This document shows, one piece after another, positions 14,587-27,700 of a DNA stretch of 64,000 bases. This stretch comes from Oenanthe sinensis (lineage: Eukaryota; Streptophyta; Magnoliopsida; Apiales; Apiaceae): contig CM053810.1 of the NCBI GenBank assembly GCA_028671895.1, forward strand, positions 36,249,501-36,313,500, in the 5' to 3' direction. The number at the start of each line of letters is the position of its first letter. Position 1 is the stretch's first letter. The notes below the pieces were generated by a model, which saw only the letters and a program-made list of their open reading frames with translations, ran no database searches and was not told where the DNA came from. Position numbers and translations under genes: made by a program.

Positions 14587-17500
14587 AAGGTTCAAGTTGT
14601 TTCCAAGTTCGAACGAGTCAAGAATGAATTCTCAAGTTGTTACGGATTGTTTTCATGTTCAAATGAGCAAGGAATGATCCCATAAGAGTTTACAAGTTGT
14701 TTTCATGGTCAAACATGTCAAGAATGAAGGTACAAGTTGTGTCCAAGTTCGAACGAGTCAAGAATGAATTCTGAAGTTGTTACGGATTGTTTTCATGTTA
14801 AAATGAGCCAAGAATGATCCAAAAAGAGTTTACAAGTTTCCATGTTCGAAGGAGTCAAGAATGAAGTCTCAAGTTGTTACGGAATATTTTCATTTTCAAA
14901 TGAACCAAGAATGATCCTATAAGAGCTTACAAGTTGTTTCCAAGTTTGAACGAGTCAAGAATGAAGTCCCAAGTAGTTATAGAATGTTTTCATCTTCAAA
15001 TGAGCCAAGAATTATCCTACAAGAATTTACAAGATGTTTCCATGATCAAACGAGTCAAAAATGAAGCTAAAAGTTGTTTCCAAGTGTGAATGACTCAAAA
15101 ATGAACTCTCAAGTTGTTAATGATTGTTTTCATGTTCAAATATGCAAGGAATGATCCTACAAGAGCTTACAAGTTGTTTCCATGGTCAAAAATGTCAAGA
15201 ATGAAGGTTCAAGTTGTTTCCAAGTTCGAATGAGTCAAGAATGAATTCTCAAGTTGTTACGGATTGTATTCATGTTCAAAAAATAAATGATCCCATAAGA
15301 GTTTACAAGTTGTTTTCACGGTCAAACATGTCAAGAAAGAAGGTAAAAGTTGTGTCCAAGTTCGAACGAGTCAAGAATGAAGTCTCAAGTTGTTAATGAT
15401 TGTTTTCATATTCAAATGAGCCAAGAATGATCCTACAAGAGCTTACAAGTTGTTTCCATGGTCAAAAATGTCAAGAATGAAGGTTCAAGTTGTTTCCAAG
15501 TTCGAACGAGTCAAGAATGAATTCTCAAGTTGTTACGGATTGTTTTCATATTCAAATGAGCAAAGAATGATCCTATAAGAGTTTACAAGTTGTTTACATG
15601 GTCAAAAATGTCAAGAATGAAGGTTCAAGTTGTTTCCAAGTTCGAACGAGTCAAGAATGAATTCTCAAGTTGTTACGGATTGTTTTCATATTCAAATGAG
15701 CCAAGAATGATCCTATAAGAGTTTACAAGTTGTTTACATGGTCAAACATGTCAAGAATGAAGGTACAAGTTGTGTCCAAGTTCGAACGAGTAAAGAATGA
15801 ATTCTCAAGTTGTTACAGATTGTTTTCATGTTAAAATGAGCCAAGAAAGACCTAATAAGAGTTTACAAGTTTCCATGTTCGAACGATGCAAGAATGAAGT
15901 CTCAAGTTGTTACGGAATATTTTCATTTTCAAATGAGCCAAGAATGATCCTATAAGAGCTTACAAGTTGTTTCCAAGTTTGAACGAGTCAAGAATGAAGT
16001 CCCAAGTAGTTATAGAATGTTTTCATCTTCAAATGAGCCAAGAATTGTCCTACAAGAATTTACAAGTTGTTTCCATGATCAAACGAGTCAAAAATGAAGC
16101 TAAAAGTTGTTTCCAAGTGGGAACGAGTCAAAAATGAAGTCTCAAGTTGTTAATGATTGTTTTCATGTTCAAATGAGCCAAGAATGATCCTACAAGAGCT
16201 TACAAGTTGTTTCCATGGTTAAAAATGTCAAGAATGAAGGTTCAAGTTGTTTCCAAGTTCGAACGAGTCAAGAATGAATTCTCAAGTTGTTACGGAATAT
16301 TTTCATTTTCAAATGAGCCAAGAATGATCCTATAAGAGCTTACAAGTTGTTTCCAAGTGGGAACGAGTCAAAAATAAAGTCTCAAGTTGTTAATGATTGT
16401 TTTCATGTTCAAATGAGCCAAGAATGATCCTACAAGAGCTTACAAGTTGTTTCCATGGTCAAAAATGTCAAGAATGAAGGTTCAAGTTGTTTCCAAGTTC
16501 GAACGAGTCAAGAATGAATTTTCAAGTTGTTACGGATTGTTTTCATATTCAAATGAGCCAAGAATGATCCAATAAGAGTTTACAAGTTGTTTACATGGTC
16601 AAACATGTCAAGAATGAAGGTACAAGTTGTGTCCAAGTTCGAACGAGTCAAGAATGAATTCTCCAGTTGTTACGGAATATTTTCATGTTCAAATGAGCCA
16701 AGAATGATCCTACAAGAGTTTACAAGTTGTTTCCATGGTCAAACATGTCAAGAATGAAGGTTCAAGTTGTTTCCAAGTTCGAACGAGTCAAGAATGAATT
16801 CTCAAGTTGTTACGGATTGTTTTCATGTTCAAATGAGCAAGGAATGATCCCATAAGAGTTTACAAGTTGTTTTCATGGTCAAACATGTCATGAATGAAGG
16901 TACAAGTTGTGTCCAAGTTCGAACGAGTCAAGAATGAATTCTGAAGTTGTTACGGATTGTTTTCATGTTAAAATGAGCCAAGAATGATCCAAAAAGAGTT
17001 TACAAGTTTCCATGTTTGAAGGAGTCAAGAATGAAGTCTCAAGTTGTTACGGAATATTTTCATTTTCAAATGAACCAAGAATGATCCTATAAGAGCTTAC
17101 AAGTTGTTTCCAAGTTTGAACGAGTCAAGAATGAAGTCCCAAGTAGTTATAGAATGTTTTCATCTTCAAATGAGCCAAGAATTATCCTACAAGAATTTAC
17201 AAGATGTTTCCATGATCAAACGAGTCAAAAATGAAGCTAAAAGTTGTTTCCAAGTGTGAACGACTCAAAAATGAAGTCTCAAGTTGTTAATGATTGTTTT
17301 CATGTTCAAATATGCAAGGAATGATCCTACAAGAGCTTACAAGTTGTTTCCATGGTCAAAAATGTCAAGAATGAAGGTTCAAGTTGTTTCCAAGTTCGAA
17401 TGAGTCAAGAATGAATTCTCAAGTTGTTACGGATTGTATTCATGTTCAAAAAATAAATGATCCCATAAGAGTTTACAAGTTGTTTTCACGGTCAAACATG

Positions 17501-18787
17501 TCAAGAAAGAAGGTAAAAGTTGTGTCCAAGTTCGAACGAGTCAAGAATGAAGTCTCAAGTTGTTAATGATTGTTTTCATATTCAAATGAGCCAAGAATGA
17601 TCCTATAAGAGTTTACAAGTTGTTTACATGGTCAAACATGTCAAGAATGAAGGTACAAGTTGTGTCCAAGTTCGAACGAGTCAAGAATGAATTCTCAAGT
17701 TGTTACGGATTGTTTTCATATTCAAATGAGCCAAGAATGATCCTATAAGAGTTTACAAGTTGTTTACATGGTCAAACATGTCAAGAATGAAGGTACAAGT
17801 TGTGTCCAAGTTCGAACGAGTAAAGAATGAATTCTCAAGTTGTTACAGATTGTTTTCATGTTAAAATGAGCCAAGAAAGACCTAATAAGAGTTTACAAGT
17901 TTCCATGTTCGAACGATGCAAGAATGAAGTCTCAAGTTGTTACGGAATATTTTCATTTTCAAATGAGCCAAGAATGATCCTATAAGAGCTTACAAGTTGT
18001 TTCCAAGTTTGAACGAGTCAAGAATGAAGTCCCAAGTAGTTATAGAATGTTTTCATCTTCAAATGAGCCAAGAATTATCCTACAAGAATTTACAAGTTGT
18101 TTCCATGATCAAACGAGTCAAAAATGAAGCTAAAAGTTGTTTCCAAGTGGGAACGAGTCAAAAATGAAGTCTCAAGTTGTTAATGATTGTTTTCATGTTC
18201 AATTGAGCCAAGAATGATCCTACAAGAGCTTACAAGTTGTTTCCATGGTTAAAAATGTCAAGAATGAAGGTTCAAGTTGTTTCCAAGTTCGAACGAGTCA
18301 AGAATGAATTCTCAAGTTGTTACGGAATATTTTCATTTTCAAATGAGCCAAGAATGATCCTATAAGAGCTTACAAGTTGTTTCCAAGTGGGAACGAGTCA
18401 AAAATAAAGTCTCAAGTTGTTAATGATTGTTTTCATGTTCAAATGAGCCAAGAATGATCCTACAAGAGCTTACAAGTTGTTTCCATGGTCAAAAATGTCA
18501 AGAATGAAGGTTCAAGTTGTTTCCAAGTTCGAACGAGTCAAGAATGAATTTTCAAGTTGTTACGGATTGTTTTCATATTCAAATGAGCCAAGAATGATCC
18601 AATAAGAGTTTACAAGTTGTTTACATGGTCAAACATGTCAAGAATGAAGGTACAAGTTGTGTCCAAGTTCGAACGAGTCAAGAATGAATTCTCCAGTTGT
18701 TACGGAATATTTTCATGTTCAAATGAGCCAAGAATGATCCTACAAGAGTTTACAAGTTGTTTCCATGGTCAAACATGTCAAGAATGA
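14587..18787. repeat. 2170/2030-bp higher-order repeat, two copies
   Basis: Sequence from 14587 repeats from 16757 at an offset of 2170 bp. This includes a diagnostic 4-bp shortening, gttcaaaaaataaatgatcc, at about 15274 and 17444. After about 17580 the offset falls to 2030 bp, so the second copy has lost one 140-bp subunit. The ends are judged by eye. Confidence 0.8.
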
Positions 18788-21700
18788 AGGTTCATGTTGT
18801 TTCCAAGTTCGAACGAGGCAAGAATGAATTCTCAAGTTGTTACGGATTATTTCCATGTTCAAATGAGCAAAGAATGATCATATAAGACTTTACAAGTTGT
18901 TTACATGGTCAAACATGTCAAGAATGAAGGTACAAGTTGTGTCCAAGTTCGAACGAGTCAAGAATGAATTCTCAAGTTGTTACGGATTGTTTTCATATTC
19001 AAATGAGCCAAGAATGATCCTATAAGAGTTTACAAGTTGTTTACATGGTCAAACATGTCAAGAAAGAAGGTACAAGTTGTGTCCAACTTCGAACGAGTCA
19101 AGAATGAAGTCTCCAGTTGTTACGGAATATTTTCATGTTCAAATGAGCCAAGAATGATCCTACAAGAGTTTACAAGTTGTTTCCATGGTCAAACATGTCA
19201 AGAATGAAGGTTCATGTTGTTTCCAAGTTCGAACGAGGCAAGAATGAATTCTCAAGTTGTTACGGATTATTTCCATGTTCATATGAGCAAAGAATGATCC
19301 TATAAGAGTTTACAAGTTGTTTACATGGTCAAACATGTCAAGAATGAAGGTACAAGTTGTGTCCAAGTTCGAACGAGTCAAGAATGAATTCTCAAGTTGT
19401 TATAGATTGTTTTCATGTTAAAATGAGCCAAGAATGATCCAATAAGAGTTTACAAGTTTCCATGTTCGAACGATGCAAGAATGAAGTCTCAAGTTGTTAC
19501 GGAATATTTTCATTTTCAAATGAGCCAAGAATGATCCTATAAGAGCTTACAAGTTGTTTCCAAGTTTGAACGAGTCAAGAATGAAGTCCCAAGTAGGTAT
19601 AGAATGTTTTCATCTTCAAATGAGCCAAGAATTATCCTACAAGAATTTACAAGTTGTTTCCATGATCAAACGAGTCAAAAACGAAGCTAAAAGTTGTTTC
19701 CCAGTGGGAACGAGTCAAAAATGAAGTCTCAAGTTGTTAATGATTGTTTTCATATTCAAATGAGCCAAGAATGATCCTACAAGAGCTTACAAGTTGTTTC
19801 CATGGTCAAAAATGTCAAGAATGAAGGTTCAAGTTGTTTCCAAGTTCGAACGAGTCAAGAATGAATTCTCAAGTTGTTACGGATTGTTTTCATATTCAAA
19901 TGAGCCAAGAATGATCCAATAAGAGTTTACAAGTTGTTTACATGGTCAAACATGTCAAGAAAGAAGGTACAAGTTGTGTCCAAGTTCGAACGAGTCAAGA
20001 ATGAATTCTCAAGTTGTTACGGATTGTTTTCATATTCAAATGAGCCAAGAATGATCCTATAAGAGTTTACAAGTTGTTTCCATGGTCAAACATGTCAAGA
20101 ATGAAGGTTCATGTTGTTTCCAAGTTCGAACGAGGCAAGAATGAATTCTCAAGTTGTTACGGATTATTTCCATGTTCAAATGAGCAAAGAATGATCATAT
20201 AAGAGTTTACAAGTTGTTTACATGGTCAAACATGTCAAGAATGAAGGTACAAGTTGTGTCCAAGTTCGAACGAGTCAAGAATGAATTCTCAAGTTGTTAC
20301 GGATTGTTTTCATATTCAAATGAGCCAAGAATGATCCTATAAGAGTTTACAAGTTGTTTACATGGTCAAACATGTCAAGAAAGAAGGTACAAGTTGTGTC
20401 CAACTTCGAACGAGTCAAGAATGAAGTCTCCAGTTGTTACGGAATATTTTCATGTTCAAATGAGCCAAGAATGATCCTACAAGAGTTTACAAGTTGTTTC
20501 CATGGTCAAACATGTCAAGAATGAAGGTTCATGTTGTTTCCAAGTTCGAACGAGGCAAGAATGAATTCTCAAGTTGTTACGGATTATTTCCATGTTCAAA
20601 TGAGCAAAGAATGATCATATAAGAGTTTACAAGTTGTTTACATGGTCAAACATGTGAAGAATGAAGGTACAAGTTGTGTCCAAGTTCGAACGAGTCAAGA
20701 ATGAATTCCCAAGTTGTTACGGATTGTTTTCATGTTAAAATGAGCCAAGAATGATCCAATAAGAGTTTACAAGTTTCCATGTTCGAACGATGCAAGAATG
20801 AGGTCTCAAGTTGTTACGGAATATTTTCATTTTCAAATGAGCCAAGAATGATCCTATAAGAGCTTACAAGTTGTTTCCAAGTTTGAACGAGTCAAGAATG
20901 AAGTCCCAAGTCGTTATAGAATGTTTTCATCTTCAAATGAGCCAAGAATTATCCTACAAGAATTTACAAGTTTTTTCCATGATCAAACGAGTCAAAAATG
21001 AAGCTAAAAGTTGTTTCCCGGTGGGAACGAGTCAAAAATGAAGTCTCAAGTTGTTAATGATTGTTTTCATATTCAAATGAGCCAAGAATGATCCTATAAG
21101 AGCTTACAAGTTGTTTCCATGGTCAAAAATGTCATGAATGAAGGTTCAAGTTGTTTCCAAGTTCGAACGAGTCAAGAATGAATTCTCAAGTTGTTACGGA
21201 TTGTTTTCATATTCAAATGAGCCAAGAATGATCGAATAAGAGTTTACAAGTTGTTTACATGGTCAAACATGTCAAGAATCAAGGTACAAGTTGTGTCCAA
21301 GTTCGAACGAGGCAAAAATGAATTCTCAAGTTGTTACGGATTATTTCCATGTTCAAATGAGCAAAGAATGATCCTATAAGAGTTTACAAGTTGTTTACAT
21401 GGTCAAACATGTCAAGAATGAAGGTACAAGTTGTGTCCAAGTTCGAACGAGTCAAGAATGAATTCTCAAGTTGTTACGGATTGTTTTCATATTCAAATGA
21501 GCCAAGAATGATCCTATAAGAGTTTACAAGTTATTTCCATGGTCAAACATGTCAAGAAAGAAGGTACAAGTTGTGTCCAAGTTCGAACGAGTCAAGAATG
21601 AAGTCTCCAGTTGTTACGGAATATTTTCATGTTCAAATGAGCCAAGAATGATCCTACAAGAGTTTACAAGTTGTTTCCATGGTCAAACATGTCAAGAATG

Positions 21701-24700
21701 AAGGTTCATGTTGTTTCCAAGTTCGAACGAGGCAAGAATGAATTCTCAAGTTGTTACGGATTATTTCCATGTTCAAATGAGCAAAGAATGATCCTATAAG
21801 AGTTTACATGTTGTTCACATGGTCAAACATGTCAAGAATGAAAGTACAAGTTGTGTCCAAGTTCGAACGAGTCAAGAATGAATTCTCAAGTTGTTACGGA
21901 TTGTTTTCATGTTAAAATGAGCCAAGAATGATCCAATAAGAGTTTACAAGTTTCCATGTTCGAACGATGCAAGAATGAAGTCTCAAGTTGTTACGGAATA
22001 TTTTCATTTTCAAATGAACCAAGAATGATCCTATAAGAGCTTACAAGTTGTTTCCAAGTTTGAACGAGTCAAGAATGAAGTCCCAAGTAGTTATAGAATG
22101 TTTTCATCTTCAAATGAGCCAAGAATTATCCTACAAGAATTTACAAGTTGTTTCCATGATCAAACGAGTCAAAAACGAAGCTAAAAGTTGTTTCCCAGTG
22201 GGAACGAGTCAAAAATGAAGTCTCAAGTTGTTAATGATTGTTTTCATATTCAAATGAGCCAAGAATGATCCTACAAGAGCTTACAAGTTGTTTCCATGGT
22301 CAAAAATGTCAAGAATGAAGGTTCAAGTTGTTTCCAAGTTCGAACGAGTCAAGAATGAATTCTCAAGTTGTTACGGATTGTTTTCATATTCAAATGAGCC
22401 AAGAATGATCCAATAAGAGTTTACAAGTTGTTTACATGGTCAAACATGTCAAGAAAGAAGGTACAAGTTGTGTCCAAGTTCGAACGAGTCAAGAATGAAT
22501 TCTCAAGTTGTTACGGATTGTTTTCATATTCAAATGAGCCAAGAATGATCCTATAAGAGTTTACAAGTTGTTTCCATGGTCAAACATGTCAAGAATGAAG
22601 GTTCATGTTGTTTCCAAGTTCGAACGAGGCAAGAATGAATTCTCAAGTTGTTACGGATTATTTCCATGTTCAAATGAGCAAAGAATGATCATATAAGAGT
22701 TTACAAGTTGTTTACATGGTCAAACATGTCAAGAATGAAGGTACAAGTTGTGTCCAAGTTCGAACGAGTCAAGAATGAATTCTCAAGTTGTTACGGATTG
22801 TTTTCATATTCAAATGAGCCAAGAATGATCCTATAAGAGTTTACAAGTTGTTTACATGGTCAAACATGTCAAGAAAGAAGGTACAAGTTGTGTCCAACTT
22901 CGAACGAGTCAAGAATGAAGTCTCCAGTTGTTACGGAATATTTTCATGTTCAAATGAGCCAAGAATGATCCTACAAGAGTTTACAAGTTGTTTCCATGGT
23001 CAAACATGTCAAGAATGAAGGTTCATGTTGTTTCCAAGTTCGAACGAGGCAAGAATGAATTCTCAAGTTGTTACGGATTATTTCCATGTTCAAATGAGCA
23101 AAGAATGATCATATAAGAGTTTACAAGTTGTTTACATGGTCAAACATGTGAAGAATGAAGGTACAAGTTGTGTCCAAGTTCGAACGAGTCAAGAATGAAT
23201 TCCCAAGTTGTTACGGATTGTTTTCATGTTAAAATGAGCCAAGAATGATCCAATAAGAGTTTACAAGTTTCCATGTTCGAACGATGCAAGAATGAGGTCT
23301 CAAGTTGTTACGGAATATTTTCATTTTCAAATGAGCCAAGAATGATCCTATAAGAGCTTACAAGTTGTTTCCAAGTTTGAACGAGTCAAGAATGAAGTCC
23401 CAAGTAGTTATAGAATGTTTTCATCTTCAAATGAGCCAAGAATTATCCTACAAGAATTTACAAGTTTTTTCCATGATCAAACGAGTCAAAAATGAAGCTA
23501 AAAGTTGTTTCCCGGTGGGAACGAGTCAAAAATGAAGTCTCAAGTTGTTAATGATTGTTTTCATATTCAAATGAGCCAAGAATGATCCTATAAGAGCTTA
23601 CAAGTTGTTTCCATGGTCAAAAATGTCAAGAATGAAGGTTCAAGTTGTTTCCAAGTTCGAACGAGTCAAGAATGAATTCTCAAGTTGTTACGGATTGTTT
23701 TCATATTCAAATGAGCCAAGAATCATCGAATAAGAGTTTACAAGTTGTTTACATGGTCAAACATGTCAAGAATGAAGGTACAAGTTGTGTCCAAGTTCGA
23801 ACGAGGCAAAAATGAATTCTCAAGTTGTTACGGATTATTTCCATGTTCAAATGAGCAAAGAATGATCCTATAAGAGTTTACAAGTTGTTTACATGGTCAA
23901 ACATGTCAAGAATGAAGGTACAAGTTGTGTCCAAGTTCGAACGAGTCAAGAATGAATTCTCAAGTTGTTACGGATTGTTTTCATATTCAAATGAGCCAAG
24001 AATGATCCTATAAGAGTTTACAAGTTATTTCCATGGTCAAACATGTCAAGAAAGAAGGTACAAGTTGTGTCCAAGTTCGAACGAGTCAAGAATGAAGTCT
24101 CCAGTTGTTACGGAATATTTTCATGTTCAAATGAGCCAAGAATGATCCTACAAGAGTTTACAAGTTGTTTCCATGGTCAAACATGTCAAGAATGAAGGTT
24201 CATGTTGTTTCCAAGTTCGAACGAGGCAAGAATGAATTCTCAAGTTGTTACGGATTATTTCCATGTTCAAATGAGCAAAGAATGATCCTATAAGAGTTTA
24301 CATGTTGTTCACATGGTCAAACATGTCAAGAATGAAAGTACAAGTTGTGTCCAAGTTCGAACGAGTCAAGAATGAATTCTCAAGTTGTTACGGATTGTTT
24401 TCATGTTAAAATGAGCCAAGAATGATCCAATAAGAGTTTACAAGTTTCCATGTTCGAACGATGCAAGAATGAAGTCTCAAGTTGTTACGGAATATTTTCA
24501 TTTTCAAATGAACCAAGAATGATCCTATAAGAGCTTACAAGTTGTTTCCAAGTTTGAACGAGTCAAGAATGAAGTCCCAAGTAGTTATAGAATGTTTTCA
24601 TCTTCAAATGAGCCAAGAATTATCCTACAAGAATTTACAAGTTTCCATGATCAAACGAGTCAAAAACGAAGCTAAAAGTTGTTTCCCAGTGGGAACGAGT

Positions 24701-27700
24701 CAAAAATGAAGTCTCAAGTTGTTAATGATTGTTTTCATATTCAAATGAGCTAAGAATGATCCTACAAGAGCTTACAAGTTGTTTCCATGGTCAAAAATGT
24801 CAAGAATGAAGGTTCAAGTTGTTTCCAAGTTCGAACGAGTCAAGAATGAATTCTCAAGTTGTTACGGATTGTTTTCATATTCAAATGAGCCAAGAATGAT
24901 CCAATAAGAGTTTACAAGTTGTTTACATGGTCAAACATGTCAAGAAAGAAGGTACAAGTTGTGTCCAAGTTCGAACGAGTCAAGAATGAATTCTCAAGTT
25001 GTTACGGATTGTTTTCATATTCAAATGAGCCAAGAATGATCCTATAAGAGTTTACAAGTTGTTTCCATGGTCAAACATGTCAAGAATGAAGGTTCATGTT
25101 GTTTCCAAGTTCGAACGAGGCAAGAATGAATTCTCAAGTTGTTACGGATTATTTCCATGTTCAAATGAGCAAAGAATGATCATATAAGAGTTTACAAGTT
25201 GTTTACATGGTCAAACATGTCAAGAATGAAGGTACAAGTTGTGTCCAAGTTCGAACGAGTCAAGAATGAATTCTCAAGTTGTTACGGATTGTTTTCATAT
25301 TCAAATGAGCCAAGAATGATCCTATAAGAGTTTACAAGTTGTTTACATGGTCAAACATGTCAAGAAAGAAGGTACAAGTTGTGTCCAACTTCGAACGAGT
25401 CAAGAATGAAGTCTCCAGTTGTTACGGAATATTTTCATGTTCAAATGAGCCAAGAATGATCCTACAAGAGTTTACAAGTTGTTTCCATGGTCAAACATGT
25501 CAAGAATGAAGGTTCATGTTGTTTCCAAGTTCGAACGAGGCAAGAATGAATTCTCAAGTTGTTACGGATTATTTCCATGTTCAAATGAGCAAAGAATGAT
25601 CATATAAGAGTTTACAAGTTGTTTACATGGTCAAACATGTGAAGAATGAAGGTACAAGTTGTGTCCAAGTTCGAACGAGTCAAGAATGAATTCCCAAGTT
25701 GTTACGGATTGTTTTCATGTTAAAATGAGCCAAGAATGATCCAATAAGAGTTTACAAGTTTCCATGTTCGAACGATGCAAGAATGAGGTCTCAAGTTGTT
25801 ACGGAATATTTTCATTTTCAAATGAGCCAAGAATGATCCTATAAGAGCTTACAAGTTGTTTCCAAGTTTGAACGAGTCAAGAATGAAGTCCCAAGTAGTT
25901 ATAGAATGTTTTCATCTTCAAATGAGCCAAGAATTATCCTACAAGAATTTACAAGTTGTTTCCATGATCAAACGAGTCAAAAACGAAGCTAAAAGTTGTT
26001 TCCCAGTGGGAACGAGTCAAAAATGAAGTCTCAAGTTGTTAATGATTGTTTTCATATTCAAATGAGCCAAGAATGATCCTATAAGAGCTTACAAGTTGTT
26101 TCCATGGTCAAAAATGTCAAGAATGAAGGTTCAAGTTGTTTCCAAGTTCGAACGAGTCAAGAATGAATTCTCAAGTTGTTACGGATTGTTTTCATATTCA
26201 AATGAGCCAAGAATGATCGAATAAGAGTTTACAAGTTGTTTACATGGTCAAACATGTCAAGAATGAAGGTACAAGTTGTGTCCAAGTTCGAACGAGGCAA
26301 AAATGAATTCTCAAGTTGTTACGGATTATTTCCATGTTCAAATGAGCAAAGAATGATCCTATAAGAGTTTACAAGTTGTTTACATGGTCAAACATGTCAA
26401 GAATGAAGGTACAAGTTGTGTCCAAGTTCGAACGAGTCAAGAATGAATTCTCAAGTTGTTACGGATTGTTTTCATATTCAAATGAACCAAGAATGATCCT
26501 ATAAGAGTTTACAAGTTATTTCCATGGTCAAACATGTCAAGAAAGAAGGTACAAGTTGTGTCCAAGTTCGAACGAGTCAAGAATGAAGTCTCCAGTTGTT
26601 ACGGAATATTTTCATGTTCAAATGAGCCAAGAATGATCCTACAAGAGTTTACAAGTTGTTTCCATGGTCAAACATGTCAAGAATGAAGGTTCATGTTGTT
26701 TCCAAGTTCGAACGAGGCAAGAATGAATTCTCAAGTTGTTACGGATTATTTCCATGTTCAAATGAGCAAAGAATGATCCTATAAGAGTTTACATGTTGTT
26801 CACATGGTCAAACATGTCAAGAATGAAAGTACAAGTTGTGTCCAAGTTCGAACGAGTCAAGAATGAATTCTCAAGTTGTTACGGATTGTTTTCATGTTAA
26901 AATGAGCCAAGAATGATCCAATAAGAGTTTACAAGTTTCCATGTTCGAACGATGCAAGAATGAAGTCTCAAGTTGTTACGGAATATTTTCATTTTCAAAT
27001 GAACCAAGAATGATCCTATAAGAGCTTACAAGTTGTTTCCAAGTTTGAACGAGTCAAGAATGAAGTCCCAAGTAGTTATAGAATGTTTTCATCTTCAAAT
27101 GAGCCAAGAATTATCCTACAAGAATTTACAAGTTGTTTCCATGATCAAACGAGTCAAAAATGAAGCTAAAAGTTGTTTCCAAGTGGGAACGAGTCAAAAA
27201 TGAAGTCTCAAGTTGTTAATGATTGTTTTCATGTTCAAATGAGCCAAGAATGATCCTACAAGAGCTTACAAGTTGTTTCCATGGTTAAAAATGTCAAGAA
27301 TGAAGGTTCAAGTTGTTTCCAAGTTCGAACGAGGCAAGAATGAATTCTCAAGTTGTTACGGATTATTTCCATGTTCAAATGAGCAAAGAATGATCCTATA
27401 AGAGTTTACAAGTTGTTTACATGGTCAAACATGTGAAGAATGAAGGTACAAGTTGTGTCCAAGTTCGAACGAGTCAAGAATGAATTCCCAAGTTGTTACA
27501 GATTGTTTTCATGTTAAAATGAGCCAAGAATGATCCAATAAGAGTTTACAAGTTTCCATGTTCGAACGATGCAAGAATGAAGTCTCAAGTTGTTACGGAA
27601 TATTTTCATTTTCAAATGAGCCAAGAATGATCCTATAAGAGCTTACAAGTTGTTTCCAAGTTTGAACGAGTCAAGAATGAAGTCCCAAGTAGTTATAGAA

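Noticed and set aside
777..17566. Repeated open frames of 60-76 codons across the left satellite (for example at 777, 2291, 3805 and 8346)
   Set aside because: They recur at the satellite period, begin at non-ATG codons and contain only translated repeat modules. They are by-products of the satellite.
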